A stretch of DNA of 64,000 nt from an uncultured Methanobrevibacter sp. (GTDB lineage: Archaea; Methanobacteriota; Methanobacteria; Methanobacteriales; Methanobacteriaceae). A model generated the notes under the pieces. The model saw nothing but the letters and a program-made list of their open reading frames with translations, had not been told where the DNA came from and did no database searches. The stretch covers positions 43,914 to 107,913 of the forward strand of contig NZ_CACYJE010000002.1 of NCBI RefSeq assembly GCF_902774605.1, in the 5' to 3' direction. A program made the translations under genes and the position numbers. Of the stretch, positions 20,215-29,620 are shown piece by piece; position 1 is the first letter of the stretch; the number at the start of each line of letters is the position of its first letter.

Positions 20215-21537
20215 ATGATTGGAACGGCACTAGAAATAATTATAATTTTAATTCTAATAATTATTAACGGATACCTGTCGATGGCTGAGCTTGCAGTGGT
20301 GTCTGTCAGAAAATCAAAATTGCAGAAATATATCGATGAAGGAAACAAAAACGCAATGATTGTTGCCGAATTGGGCGAAGACCCTAATGAATTTTTGTCC
20401 ACCGTGCAAATTGGAATATCCCTTACAGCGGTTTTAACTGGTGCATTTGGTGGAGCAACATTATCCGAGCCTTTAGCTGCAGCAATATCATTCATACCAT
20501 ACAGCGAGGCAATAAGTGTTATCGTAGTTGTTATTTTGAGCACATACCTGACATTGGTGATTGGGGAAATCGTGCCGAAGGTGATTGCATTGAACGACCC
20601 GGAAAGGGTTTCCCTTAAAGTCGCCAAATCAATGCTAATCCTTACAAAAGTATCAAGACCGATAAGTGTCATCCTTGCAAAGTCAAGCAGCTTCCTTTTA
20701 TGGGTCATGAGAATTGACCGCAGAACCGATGATATCGTTACCGAAGAGGAAATCGAGTTGATGATTAAGGAAGGAAGGGAAGACGGCACCATTGAACAAG
20801 AGGAAGAGGACATCATCAAAAGGGTTTTCAAGCTTGATGACCAGAAAGTTGAAAGCATAATGACTCCCCGCAACGAGATCATATGGATTGACCTTGAGGA
20901 TGACCGTGACGTTAACAAGATCAAAATCATTGAAAGCAAAAGGTCAATTTTCCCTATTGCCAGCGGAGAGCTTGATGATTTCATCGGCGTTGTGCAGGCA
21001 AAGGATATACTGTCCGCAATGTTCACTGAGGATGAGTTTGACGTTCACAAGATTGTCAAGGAACCTTTAGTGGTGTCTGAACATCTTGAAACATTGGAGC
21101 TTTTGAAGGAATTCAAGGAAAACCAGGAGTACGTTCACATGTCCCTTGTTGTTGATGAATTCGGTAGCGTTGAAGGTTTGATTACTTTAAACGACTTGCT
21201 TGAGGGTATTGTTGGAGACATTCCAGGCATCGATGAGGATGATGAGCCTAAAGCCACCCAAAGATTGGATGGAAACTGGTTGATTGATGGACGATACCCT
21301 ATTGACAGGTTCAAGGAATTATTTGAACTTAAAGAGAATCTGCCTGATGAGGAAGAGGACGGCTACACTACCCTTGCAGGATTCATCCTCAGCTTAAGCG
21401 GAACCATCCCTGATGAAGGAGACAGGTACGATTGCGGCAGGTTCATATTTGAAATCATTGATGTCGACGGGCATCAAATAGACAAGGTCCTTGTCATTGA
21501 CTTGGGGCCTGAAGAAGAAATTGAAGAGGAAGAGTAA
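20215..21537 (+). CDS. CNNM/CorC-type membrane protein with CBS pair
   Basis: A 440-residue member of the hemolysin C/CorC (CNNM) family: N-terminal DUF21 membrane domain with about four helices (from MIGTALEIIIILILIIINGY to about residue 180), a central CBS pair (about 205-330; MTPRNEIIWIDLEDD marks its start), and a C-terminal CorC_HlyC domain. Family members are linked to Mg2+/Co2+ efflux or regulation of transport. The ATG at 20215 is preferred over the in-frame TTG at 20206. The stop is directly followed by the ATG of the exchanger gene, so the two are coupled and may both handle divalent cations. Confidence 0.88.
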   Translation: MIGTALEIIIILILIIINGYLSMAELAVVSVRKSKLQKYIDEGNKNAMIVAELGEDPNEFLSTVQIGISLTAVLTGAFGGATLSEPLAAAISFIPYSEAISVIVVVILSTYLTLVIGEIVPKVIALNDPERVSLKVAKSMLILTKVSRPISVILAKSSSFLLWVMRIDRRTDDIVTEEEIELMIKEGREDGTIEQEEEDIIKRVFKLDDQKVESIMTPRNEIIWIDLEDDRDVNKIKIIESKRSIFPIASGELDDFIGVVQAKDILSAMFTEDEFDVHKIVKEPLVVSEHLETLELLKEFKENQEYVHMSLVVDEFGSVEGLITLNDLLEGIVGDIPGIDEDDEPKATQRLDGNWLIDGRYPIDRFKELFELKENLPDEEEDGYTTLAGFILSLSGTIPDEGDRYDCGRFIFEIIDVDGHQIDKVLVIDLGPEEEIEEEE

Positions 21538-22482
21538 ATGGATGCTGGAATAATTATACAAGTTGTTTTATTGCTTGCCGGTTTTGTATTTTTAATCAAG
21601 GGTTCTGACTTTTTCGTGGACGGTGCAAGTAGCATTGCGGCAATTTTAAAGATACCTACAATAATTGTCGGTTTGACAATTGTTGCCTTTGGAACCAGCG
21701 CTCCCGAAGCTGCCGTTTCCATTACTTCATCATTGACTGGAAGCAATGCAATGGCAGTGAGTAACGTTATTGGAAGTAACTTGTTCAATATGCTGATGGT
21801 TATCGGTGTAGCTGCCTTGCTCGGCGACCTTTTAATGGAGAGGAGCGTTCTTGAAAAGGACTTGCCTTTCCTTGTTGGAATCACATTATTATTGACTGCA
21901 TTTATTGTAATCGGATGGAACATTTCCGTTGTTGAAGGTATTATCCTACTGGCCATTCTTGCGGCTTACGTTTTCTACCTTATCCGCAGCGCTGGCAAGT
22001 CCGGTGCCACCAACTATGTGGAAAAGCCTAAGCTGACCACTCCGAAAAGCATACTATTCATTATTGTCGGTCTTGCAGGAATCATTCTTGGTGGAGACAT
22101 GGTTGTTAACAGCGCTTCATCTATAGCAATGGCTCTCGGAATGAGTGAAACACTGGTAGGTTTAACCATTGTTGCAATAGGTACATCTTTACCTGAACTT
22201 GTAACCTCAATTACCGCTTTAAGGAAAGGTGAAAATCAGCTGGTAATAGGTAATGTTGTTGGTTCAAACATCTTCAACATCTTGTTCGTACTGGGTGCAA
22301 GTAGCGCAATAAGCCAAATACCTCTTGACTCAAGCATGCTCATAGATGTGCTGTTGATGGTAGGGGTTACAATATTATGCTTCATATTCGGTAAAACCCA
22401 AGAAAAATACGACAAGAAAGAAGGAATCATACTGGTTGCATTATTCATTGCCTATATGGCATTTGCAATTATGAGAAATTAA
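21538..22482 (+). CDS. Sodium/calcium exchanger family protein
   Basis: A 314-residue CaCA-superfamily antiporter with about ten membrane helices in two halves. Both alpha-repeat signatures are visible: GTSAPEAAVSITSSLTGSNA (about 57-76) and GTSLPELVTSITALRKGENQ (about 218-237). It resembles the YrbG-type Ca2+/Na+ antiporters whose archaeal member from Methanocaldococcus has a known structure. Translation starts immediately after the CNNM-type gene stop. Confidence 0.92.
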   Translation: MDAGIIIQVVLLLAGFVFLIKGSDFFVDGASSIAAILKIPTIIVGLTIVAFGTSAPEAAVSITSSLTGSNAMAVSNVIGSNLFNMLMVIGVAALLGDLLMERSVLEKDLPFLVGITLLLTAFIVIGWNISVVEGIILLAILAAYVFYLIRSAGKSGATNYVEKPKLTTPKSILFIIVGLAGIILGGDMVVNSASSIAMALGMSETLVGLTIVAIGTSLPELVTSITALRKGENQLVIGNVVGSNIFNILFVLGASSAISQIPLDSSMLIDVLLMVGVTILCFIFGKTQEKYDKKEGIILVALFIAYMAFAIMRN

Positions 22483-22618
22483 ATATACCAAATTTAACCA
22501 TCCACCATATTTAATTTTAAAAAAAGGAAAATGAAAAGGGAAATGCTTAAGCAGAAACGCCCTTGCTGATCAATTTTTGTGAAAATGTACTTTTCAAGCA
22601 AAAAAAATTTTAACATCA

Positions 22619-23476
22619 TCACTTGACATTCTGTGAAATCAAATCCTTCAGCTCGCAAGCCTTGCAGACGCTTGACGATGTCGGTTCGCCGCAGACTTCA
22701 CATTCATTGAGATGAGTTGGAATGTCATTTTCAAAATCCAATATTTCCTGGAAGGATTTCATCACATTGGCCTTGACTCCAGGATACTTGTCTTCGCTAA
22801 CGTTTAGAAACTCCTTGATTTTGGCGCGAAGTGACAAGTGGGAGTATGGGCATTCGTCAAGGTGAATGTTAATGTTGTTCAATACCGCCCACATCCCGAC
22901 TTCCTTTTCGGGAGTGTTCCATAACGGCTTGATTCTTGGCACGAGCTTCGGATGGATCACATCAAGTTCAGGGCCGAATTTTGAAAATTTGATTGTGTCC
23001 CCACGTGCGAAGCTCATCAGGAACGACTGTATCTCATCATCAAGGTTATGGCCTGTTGCAATTTTAACGGCACCCAATTCATAAGCGGTCTTGTTCAGGA
23101 TGTTGCGCCTGAACACTCCACAGGGAATGCAAGCGCTTTTAAAATCAGAGTAGATGTCATCCAATGCGAAGCCCTCCTCCTGCTTGAATGATTTCTGGAC
23201 AAGTTCCACATCCAAATCCTGAGCGTTCTGCACTGCAGCATCAATCCCATGCTGCCTGTATCCTTCAATGCCCTCATCAACGCTGATTGCCACCAAGTCA
23301 AAATCCAGGTATTGCTGGTAGTTTTTAAGGGCATGCAATGTAAGCACACTGTCCTTTCCGCCGGACAATGCAACTGCTATCAGTTCACCTTCCCTGATTA
23401 GTTCATAATCCCTTATTAGGTTGTTGATTCTTGTAAAAATCTTATCGTTAAAATCTTGCTTGTTTAATTTCACCAT
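22619..23476 (-). CDS. Ncs6/TtuA-like tRNA thiolation enzyme
   Basis: PP-loop ATP pyrophosphatase of 285 residues in the Ncs6/TtuA/TtcA group, which put sulfur onto tRNA uridines (position 34 or 54). Motifs: LSGGKDS (38-43), the catalytic or Fe-S CIPC (Cys116, Cys119), TGHNLDDEIQ (about 141-150), and a C-terminal zinc ribbon CEVCGE...CKAC. Most archaeal Ncs6/TtuA proteins also have an N-terminal CxxC zinc ribbon. This one lacks it, starting MVKLNKQDFNDKIF straight into the region before the PP loop. The exact tRNA position cannot be told from sequence. Confidence 0.85.
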   Translation of the reverse strand: MVKLNKQDFNDKIFTRINNLIRDYELIREGELIAVALSGGKDSVLTLHALKNYQQYLDFDLVAISVDEGIEGYRQHGIDAAVQNAQDLDVELVQKSFKQEEGFALDDIYSDFKSACIPCGVFRRNILNKTAYELGAVKIATGHNLDDEIQSFLMSFARGDTIKFSKFGPELDVIHPKLVPRIKPLWNTPEKEVGMWAVLNNINIHLDECPYSHLSLRAKIKEFLNVSEDKYPGVKANVMKSFQEILDFENDIPTHLNECEVCGEPTSSSVCKACELKDLISQNVK

Positions 23477-23530
23477 TACTAAATTAATTTATACAATGAT
23501 AAATAAATAATTTTTCTAGGTGAATTAGAT

Positions 23531-23836
23531 ATGATAACATGTGATTTTGCAATATTGCCCGTTGGAACTGAGACAACCGAATGCAAGGATTATGTGACTG
23601 CAGCCGTTCAAGCGATTAAGGATTCCGGATTGAGCTACCAGCTGACTGGAATGGGAACACAGATTGAAGCGGATAATCTTGAGGAATTATACGCTGCAAT
23701 AGCCAAAGCCCAAGAGGCTGTTTTTGAAGTCGGTGTCGGCAGGGTGTATACCGTTATAAAAATAGATGACAGGCGTGATTTAGACAACAGGACCCTTGAC
23801 GCCAAAGTAGATACTGTAAATGAAATGTTAAAATAA
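23531..23836 (+). CDS. MTH1187 family thiamine-binding-like protein
   Basis: A 101-residue protein of the UPF0045/MTH1187 family, a small ferredoxin-like fold that forms tetramers. Members are reported to bind thiamine or related ligands. Visible signature: FAILPVGTETTECKDYVTAA at the start and YQLTGMGTQIE near residue 37. The ATG follows AGGTGAATTAG. It is a single gene, divergent from the Ncs6-like gene across 54 bases. Confidence 0.88.
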   Translation: MITCDFAILPVGTETTECKDYVTAAVQAIKDSGLSYQLTGMGTQIEADNLEELYAAIAKAQEAVFEVGVGRVYTVIKIDDRRDLDNRTLDAKVDTVNEMLK

Positions 23837-23847
23837 GAAAAAAAGTA

Positions 23848-23868
23848 AGTTAGAAGTTTAATCTAACT
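23848..23868. terminator. Shared hairpin between convergent genes
   Basis: Arms AGTTAGA and TCTAACT (7 bp, seven-base loop) lie between the MTH1187-like gene and the convergent DegT gene, covering the stop codon of the latter. A-rich sequence on the left (about 23834-23843) gives a T-run on the minus strand, so it fits best as the DegT terminator. Confidence 0.5.
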
Positions 23869-24964
23869 CATCGGAAGCGGTTTTTACCGCTTCAATTACC
23901 AAATCCAAATCTTCTTTTGTTAATGATGGATGAACCGGAAGGGAAATTACATTGTCTGCCGCAAGCTCGGCATTTGGACAGTTGCCTTCATATCCAAGAT
24001 ACTTGTAGATCGGTTGGTTGTAGAGTGGAATCGGATAGTGAATTCCTGTTCCAACGCCACAGTCGTTGATGATGTCCACCCAATCGTCACGGTCTCCTTT
24101 TTCAACCCTTATTGTGTATTGGTGGTATACGTGCTTTGAATCCTGTGCACAGTACGGGGTGACTATTCCATCAACATCCTTCAAGCCCTCGTTGAGGTAT
24201 GCTGCATTGGCTATTCTCTTGTCATTGAACTCGTCGATTTTTTCCAATTGCGCAAGTCCGATTGCAGCTGAAATATCTGTCATCCTAAAGTTGTATCCTA
24301 TTGCATCATGATGATATCTGACGCTTGCACCGTGTGCACGGAATATCCTAGCCTGTTCGGCCAAGTCCTCATCGTCGGTAGTGATTATTCCTCCCTCTGA
24401 AGTGGTCATGTTCTTTGTAGGGTAGAAACTGAAACAAGCCATGTCCCCCATGCTTCCCACTTTTTTGCCGTTGAATGTTGCGCCATGTGCCTGTGCAGCG
24501 TCTTCAATGACTATCAGACCGTATTTCTCAGCCACTTCATTTATTTTTTCCATGTTTGCTGATTGGCCGTATAATTGAACCGGCAGGATTGCCTTAGTGT
24601 TTTCTGTGATTAGCTCTTCGATTGATTCAGGGTCCAGGGTATAGGTTTCCAGGTCAATGTCTGCAAACACCGGCTTGGCCCCGGTGTAGACTATAGCGTT
24701 TCCGCTTGCTATGAAAGTGAATGGTGTTGTTATCACTTCATCACCCTCGCCGATGTCGCATGCGAGAAGTGCAGTGTGCAGTGCTGCGGTTCCGGAGTTT
24801 ACTGCTATGCCGTATTTTGCTCCAACCCATTCAGCGAATTTTTGCTCGAATTCCTCAACTTTTGGTCCTTGAGCAATCATTCCTGATTTTAATACTTCAA
24901 CTACGTTTTCTATTTCTTCATCACCGATTATCGGTTTTGCAATAGGAACTTTAATATCTGACAC
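23858..24964 (-). CDS. DegT/DnrJ/EryC1/StrS family aminotransferase
   Basis: A PLP-dependent aminotransferase of about 368 residues, of the type that aminates nucleotide-linked sugars for cell-surface glycans. The internal aldimine lysine lies in [22 protein letters not shown] holds the PLP-contacting aspartate, and [11 protein letters not shown] the phosphate pocket. The GTG at 24964 is chosen because GGTGAT lies four to five bases upstream. TTG 24976 and GTG 24973 precede or overlap that site. No other sugar gene is adjacent, so the sugar substrate is unknown. Confidence 0.88.
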   Translation of the reverse strand: MSDIKVPIAKPIIGDEEIENVVEVLKSGMIAQGPKVEEFEQKFAEWVGAKYGIAVNSGTAALHTALLACDIGEGDEVITTPFTFIASGNAIVYTGAKPVFADIDLETYTLDPESIEELITENTKAILPVQLYGQSANMEKINEVAEKYGLIVIEDAAQAHGATFNGKKVGSMGDMACFSFYPTKNMTTSEGGIITTDDEDLAEQARIFRAHGASVRYHHDAIGYNFRMTDISAAIGLAQLEKIDEFNDKRIANAAYLNEGLKDVDGIVTPYCAQDSKHVYHQYTIRVEKGDRDDWVDIINDCGVGTGIHYPIPLYNQPIYKYLGYEGNCPNAELAADNVISLPVHPSLTKEDLDLVIEAVKTASDELD

Positions 24965-25057
24965 GAAAATCACCAATATAAATAAATTATTATAGTATAT
25001 ATTTAAATCTAATAATATTTAAAACATTACATAATAAGAATTTTTTGAGTGAAATTA

Positions 25058-26230
25058 ATGGAAGAGTATAAAATTAAACGTATTGAGGAAGGGTTGACCA
25101 AAATCGAATTCCCCGAATTTGAAAAGGTTTCATCAGAGGCTCCTGTATTCTACAATCCCCATATGGAATTGAATAGGGACTTATCCATTCTAGCAATCCA
25201 GGTGTTTCAAAAGGAACAGGACCGTGAAATAAACATTTGCGACTTGTTTGGGGGAAGCGGAATACGCGGCGTAAGATACAAGAATGAAATCGATGGCGTC
25301 GGAGAGGTTTCAATCAATGACATAAGCGAAACCGCAAATCATTATGAAAGGCACAACATTGAATTGAATGATTTGAAGGATGTTCATGTCCACCAGCATG
25401 ACGCCAGCATGTTTTTAAGGATGAAGCGCGGGGAGTTTGATGTCATAGACATTGATCCTTTCGGCACCCCTTCACCGTTCCTTGACTCAGCGAGTTATTG
25501 TTCCAGGAGGAATTCCCTTTTATGCGTCACTGCAACCGATACATCCGCATTATGCGGAACCTACCAGGAGCCTTGCATTCGAAAGTACAATTCAAAGCCT
25601 TACAAGAGCGAATACTGCCATGAAAACGGAATCAGGATACTGGCGGGTTTTGTCGCCCTCACCCTTTCAAAGTATGCGAAGTACATTGAGGTGAAAATGT
25701 CACACAGCACCGAGCATTACATGAGAATGTACCTGGAGGTTAAAAAGGGTTCCAAGAGAACTGACGAGTCCCTGAAAAACATGGGATACATCAGCCACTG
25801 CAGGAATTGCCTTCACAGGCAAACCAGCAACGGTTTGGCAAGTCCGATTGATGAGGTTTGTCCGGTCTGCGGTGAGAAACTAGTGCATGCAGGACCATTA
25901 TGGCTTGGAAGCATTCAAGATGGCGATTTCATTCAAAAAATGATTGATGAAACTGAAAATAAAAAGATCAACACTGAAAAGGATGCATTGAAGCTTTTGA
26001 ATAAGTGTCTGGTTGAAGCTGATGCCCCTGCGACTTTTTATGATGTCCACAGCATTTGCAAGTCATTAAAACTCAGCGCTCCGAAATTCGATTTGATTTT
26101 GGATGAAATAAGAAATGAAGGGTTTGAGGCAGTGAAAACACATTACAATCCTATTGGAATAAAAAGTGATGCCGGAATTGAAAATATTAAAAGAATTATT
26201 GTTAAACTTAATGAAAATATGAAACAATGA
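25058..26230 (+). CDS. trm1: Trm1, tRNA (guanine26-N2)-dimethyltransferase
   Basis: A 390-residue SAM-dependent enzyme that dimethylates G26 (and sometimes G27) of tRNA. SAM-site DLFGGSGIRGVRYKNEI (about 63-79) and DVIDIDPFGTPSPFLDSA (about 131-148, catalytic DPFG) are characteristic. A zinc-binding cluster CRNCLHRQ...CPVCGEK (about 248-276) follows, typical of archaeal Trm1. The ATG at 25058 (MEEYKIKRIEEGLTKIEFPE) is preferred to the GTG at 25049. Divergent from the DegT gene. Confidence 0.93.
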   Translation: MEEYKIKRIEEGLTKIEFPEFEKVSSEAPVFYNPHMELNRDLSILAIQVFQKEQDREINICDLFGGSGIRGVRYKNEIDGVGEVSINDISETANHYERHNIELNDLKDVHVHQHDASMFLRMKRGEFDVIDIDPFGTPSPFLDSASYCSRRNSLLCVTATDTSALCGTYQEPCIRKYNSKPYKSEYCHENGIRILAGFVALTLSKYAKYIEVKMSHSTEHYMRMYLEVKKGSKRTDESLKNMGYISHCRNCLHRQTSNGLASPIDEVCPVCGEKLVHAGPLWLGSIQDGDFIQKMIDETENKKINTEKDALKLLNKCLVEADAPATFYDVHSICKSLKLSAPKFDLILDEIRNEGFEAVKTHYNPIGIKSDAGIENIKRIIVKLNENMKQ

Positions 26231-26462
26231 AATTATTTATGGATAAGTGAACAAGACATATTATAAATGTGACATAAATTATTTAGTTTATGCTTAATAA
26301 TTAAAAAAATATTAAAAAATAATTGCCTTAAATAAAATAACCCCCATAATAATTCTAAAAAAATATAATAAGTTTAAATAATATGAAAAATAGTATTATA
26401 ATATAAACAGTTAATACAGGATTATTAACAAATTCTATTCTCAAATATGAAAGGGAGATACT

Positions 26463-26939
26463 ATGGTAAAGACAAAAGATAATGTTGTAAAATTAGATGA
26501 TACTGACATTAACATCCTCAAAATTATCAATGAGGATGTTAGAACTTCATATAGACAAATCTCACGCAGTTTAGATGTGTCTGTAGGTACCGTTCACAAT
26601 CGTATCGACAAAATGGTCAAGTCAGGAGTGATCAAAAAGTTCTCACCAGTTATTGACCATGAAAAATTAGGTTTCGTCTTAACAACAATCATCGGTGTAA
26701 GAGTAAAAGGTGGAAAACTTAAGAACTGGGAGGAAAAGACTTTCTTCAACAAGAATGTGGTTGGAATCTATGATGTGACTGGAGAATATGATGCATTCCT
26801 TATTGCTAAATTCAGAAACACCAATGAATTGAACGCATTTATTAAAGAGTTATTGAAAGATCCTATTATAGAAAGAACCTATACTCAAACCGTTTTAGAC
26901 GTTATCAAAGAAGACATGGGCTCTTCAAACATTTTATAA
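26463..26939 (+). CDS. Lrp/AsnC family transcriptional regulator
   Basis: A 158-residue regulator with an N-terminal winged HTH (LDDTDINILKIINEDVRTSY, then ISRSLDVSVGTVHNRIDKMV) and a C-terminal RAM/AsnC domain (from about residue 75). Such proteins form octamers and sense amino acids in archaea. The ligand here is unknown. The ATG follows GGGAGAT at normal spacing. It is a single transcription unit with a 232-base upstream spacer and its own terminator at 26948. Confidence 0.92.
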   Translation: MVKTKDNVVKLDDTDINILKIINEDVRTSYRQISRSLDVSVGTVHNRIDKMVKSGVIKKFSPVIDHEKLGFVLTTIIGVRVKGGKLKNWEEKTFFNKNVVGIYDVTGEYDAFLIAKFRNTNELNAFIKELLKDPIIERTYTQTVLDVIKEDMGSSNIL

Positions 26940-26947
26940 ATTTATAC

Positions 26948-26986
26948 AAGTAGTTTTCACACTACTTCTTATTTTTTTTCTTTTTT
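26948..26986 (+). terminator. Terminator after the Lrp-type gene
   Basis: A perfect 7-bp stem, AAGTAGT (26948-26954) with ACTACTT (26961-26967), followed by a long T-rich tract (TTATTTTTTTTCTTTTTT). This is a classical intrinsic terminator arrangement eight bases after the stop codon. Confidence 0.75.
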
Positions 26987-27128
26987 AATCAACCTCATCT
27001 TCCGTCAACTTGCCGGAAAAATTATGTAAAAAATATATTGCTTTTGGTTATAAAGACATTACAATAATCATTTAAGTATATAAATAAAAAGATACAAAAA
27101 GTATAATATTTAATTTATAAAAGAGGTT

Positions 27129-28073
27129 ATGAAATTGGCAGTTTGCTTACCCGATACTCAAGACGACACTCCAAGCATACCCATCAAACTCACAAGAGTG
27201 GGCGTGACCGGAGTAAAAAAATTATTACAATTAGAAAGAACAAATAAAAGACCTATAATTTTATTACCAACTTTTGATGCTTTCGTAGATTTACCAAGCA
27301 ATCAAAAAGGCGTACACATGTCTAGGAACCCGGAAGCTATTAGCGAAGTTCTCGAAGAAGTGGCCAATGGATCAACAGTAGACGTTGAATCATTATGCGC
27401 AAAAATTGTAGAAAAAATGATGACAAAACACGAATACGCAAAACGTGTTGAAATATCAATGACTACAGATTTCATGTTCATGAAGGAATCCCCAGTAACC
27501 AAGAACAAAACCCAGGAAATGGCTCAACTAAAAGCCAAGGCAGTAGGCTACAGGGATGATGACGACAACATAGAAATCAGAAAAAGCGTAGGAGCCGAAC
27601 TCATCGGAATGACCGTTTGCCCATGTGCACAAGAATCAGTAAAAGAATCAGACAAGAATAAACTATTAGAATTCTTAGATGAAGAAACCACTCAAAAAGT
27701 ACTCGATACCGTGACTTTTGCATCACACAACCAAAGAGGAATAGGAACACTCCTTATTGAAGTTCCAGAAGACAAGGTCGTGCATGCAGAAGACCTAATC
27801 GAAATCATCGAGACCTCAATGAGCTCACCAGTATGTGAATTACTCAAAAGGCCGGACGAGAATGCGACAGTAATGAACGCACACAGAAAACCTGTTTTTG
27901 TTGAAGATTGTGTCAGGAACATGATGGAAAAGATAGTAACAAAATATGCTGATTTCCCTGATGACACATTGATCACTGCACGTCAAGAAAACCAGGAAAG
28001 TATCCACAGGCACAATGCATTTGCAGAAAAAGTAACCACATTAGGCGAACTCAAAGAAGAATTAAACATCTAA
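27129..28073 (+). CDS. mptA: MptA, GTP cyclohydrolase IV
   Basis: First enzyme of tetrahydromethanopterin biosynthesis. This Fe(II)-dependent member of the FolE2 family converts GTP to 7,8-dihydroneopterin 2',3'-cyclic phosphate. The protein has about 314 residues. Visible: IKLTRVGVTGVKKLLQL (about 19-35), QKGVHMSRNPEAI (about 58-70), and TVCPCAQESV (about 162-171) with the catalytic cysteine and metal site. The annotated ATG at 27129 overlaps GAGGTT. A TTG six bases on (27135, MAVCLPDTQDD) is better spaced and may be the true start. It heads a run with the DUF2120 gene and cofG. Confidence 0.93.
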   Translation: MKLAVCLPDTQDDTPSIPIKLTRVGVTGVKKLLQLERTNKRPIILLPTFDAFVDLPSNQKGVHMSRNPEAISEVLEEVANGSTVDVESLCAKIVEKMMTKHEYAKRVEISMTTDFMFMKESPVTKNKTQEMAQLKAKAVGYRDDDDNIEIRKSVGAELIGMTVCPCAQESVKESDKNKLLEFLDEETTQKVLDTVTFASHNQRGIGTLLIEVPEDKVVHAEDLIEIIETSMSSPVCELLKRPDENATVMNAHRKPVFVEDCVRNMMEKIVTKYADFPDDTLITARQENQESIHRHNAFAEKVTTLGELKEELNI

Positions 28074-28085
28074 GGATATGATTCA

Positions 28086-28526
28086 ATGAGTAAAACTTAT
28101 GAAATTGCAGGAGAAGTAATGGGATTCTTTGATTCATTCAAGGGCTCAAGACCTGCAATAAACAATGAAAGCATTTTAATAGTTAGAGGAAGATCCCGTA
28201 AAGTCATACCAATCTCTGAATTCGACGCCAAACTAACAGAAATCGGAGAAATTCTTGGCGGAAAAGAAGTTGATGCTGATTCAGACAAGATTGCCGAAAT
28301 CCTCAAATCCGGCGACAAGCACATAAAGGCAAGTGAAGCCAATGCCAGTGATGTCGATGACCATGGATTCATAAGAATGAAAGAGGAAATGGAATCAATG
28401 GGCCTTGTCGTGGCCTATAAGGTATTCGAGCTTCCAGGATTCGATGTTGTAATCGCAATCTGGGAAGACAGAAACGAGATTCCTCCACTTTATGTTGAAG
28501 TGACTGTTTCTGAAAGCGAAGCGTAA
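28086..28526 (+). CDS. DUF2120 family protein
   Basis: A 146-residue protein that I place in DUF2120, a family of unknown function restricted to methanogens. It has no membrane segment. It is rich in acidic residues in the middle (GGKEVDADSDKIAEILKSGD) and ends with a beta-rich stretch, LVVAYKVFELPGFDVVIAIW. It lies 12 bases after mptA and two bases before cofG, so it is probably co-transcribed with methanopterin and F420 genes, which suggests a cofactor role (inference). Confidence 0.7.
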   Translation: MSKTYEIAGEVMGFFDSFKGSRPAINNESILIVRGRSRKVIPISEFDAKLTEIGEILGGKEVDADSDKIAEILKSGDKHIKASEANASDVDDHGFIRMKEEMESMGLVVAYKVFELPGFDVVIAIWEDRNEIPPLYVEVTVSESEA

Positions 28527-28528
28527 AA

Positions 28529-29620
28529 ATGACATCAAATTTAAACAAAGAGGATATTCTCCACATATTGAATGCAACTGACAGCGAAATAATAGAATAT
28601 ATGGCTGAAACCGTGAAATATAGGGAGAATAATCTGATTACTTATTCTAAAAACATTTTCATACCATTGACTGAAATCTGCAGGAACGATTGCGGATACT
28701 GCAATTTCAAAAAGAATCCGGACGACCCTGAAGCGATTATCCTTAAAAGGAAAGAGGAAGTTTTAGCTGACTTGAAGGAAGCCGAAGGATACGGGTGCAA
28801 GGAGGCATTGTTCACTTTCGGTGAAGATGCGGACGAGGAGGAAATCGTGCAGCTGAAACTGGCTGAATACGGGTATGAGAAAATGATTGATTATGTTGTT
28901 GACATCTGCCAGATGACATTGGATGAAACAACCCTCATACCTCATACCAACGGCGGAAACTATTCCTATGACGACTTGAAAAGGCTCAAGGAAGTGAACG
29001 CCTCAATGGGCCTGATGCTTGAAAACTCATCAAACAGACTGATGGAACTTCCTGCACACAACAAGAGCCCGGGAAAAAACCCTGAACTCAGATTGGAAAC
29101 CATAAGAAATGCAGGAAAACTTAAAATTCCATACACTACCGGAATCCTGATTGGTATCGGAGAGACAAAAGAAGAGATTGCAGAATCATTACTTGCAATT
29201 AAGGAACTGTCAGATGAATATGGTCACATCCAGGAGGTCATCATCCAGAATTTCACACCAATACCTGGCATTGAAATGGAAAGTTGGCCCGAGCCTAGTT
29301 TCCTTGACATGATCAGGACAGTCATTGCTGGAACATTACTCTTCGCCGACAGCGACGTGAGCATACAGGTGCCGCCTAACCTCAACAATGACACTGCACA
29401 GATATTCCTATTGTGCGGTGCTGACGATTGGGGAGGAGTTTCACCGGTCAGCCCGGATTACGTGAACATCACATCACCTTGGCCGGGAATTGACGAGCTT
29501 CAAAAATTGACTGAGGATGCTGGATTTGAGTTAACCGAAAGATTATGCGTCTATGAGAAGTACATCAACAGTGAATGGCTGAACGACACCCTTTTAACTA
29601 GTATATCCGAGCATCAATAA
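28529..29620 (+). CDS. cofG: CofG, FO synthase subunit 1
   Basis: Radical SAM subunit of 7,8-didemethyl-8-hydroxy-5-deazariboflavin (FO) synthase. With CofH it builds the chromophore of coenzyme F420, the hydride carrier of this methanogen. The 363-residue protein carries CRNDCGYC (Cys51, Cys55, Cys58) and later PIPGIEMESWPEPS, a CofG-type motif. cofH is not in this window. The 3' end overlaps the convergent taw2-like gene by 23 bases. Confidence 0.94.
   Translation: MTSNLNKEDILHILNATDSEIIEYMAETVKYRENNLITYSKNIFIPLTEICRNDCGYCNFKKNPDDPEAIILKRKEEVLADLKEAEGYGCKEALFTFGEDADEEEIVQLKLAEYGYEKMIDYVVDICQMTLDETTLIPHTNGGNYSYDDLKRLKEVNASMGLMLENSSNRLMELPAHNKSPGKNPELRLETIRNAGKLKIPYTTGILIGIGETKEEIAESLLAIKELSDEYGHIQEVIIQNFTPIPGIEMESWPEPSFLDMIRTVIAGTLLFADSDVSIQVPPNLNNDTAQIFLLCGADDWGGVSPVSPDYVNITSPWPGIDELQKLTEDAGFELTERLCVYEKYINSEWLNDTLLTSISEHQ

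Noticed and set aside
20169..21026. A 285-residue minus-strand frame opposite the CNNM-type gene
   Set aside because: Low-complexity Ser/Ile/Met composition, no ribosome binding site, and fully antisense to a gene with clear domains. It is a shadow frame.
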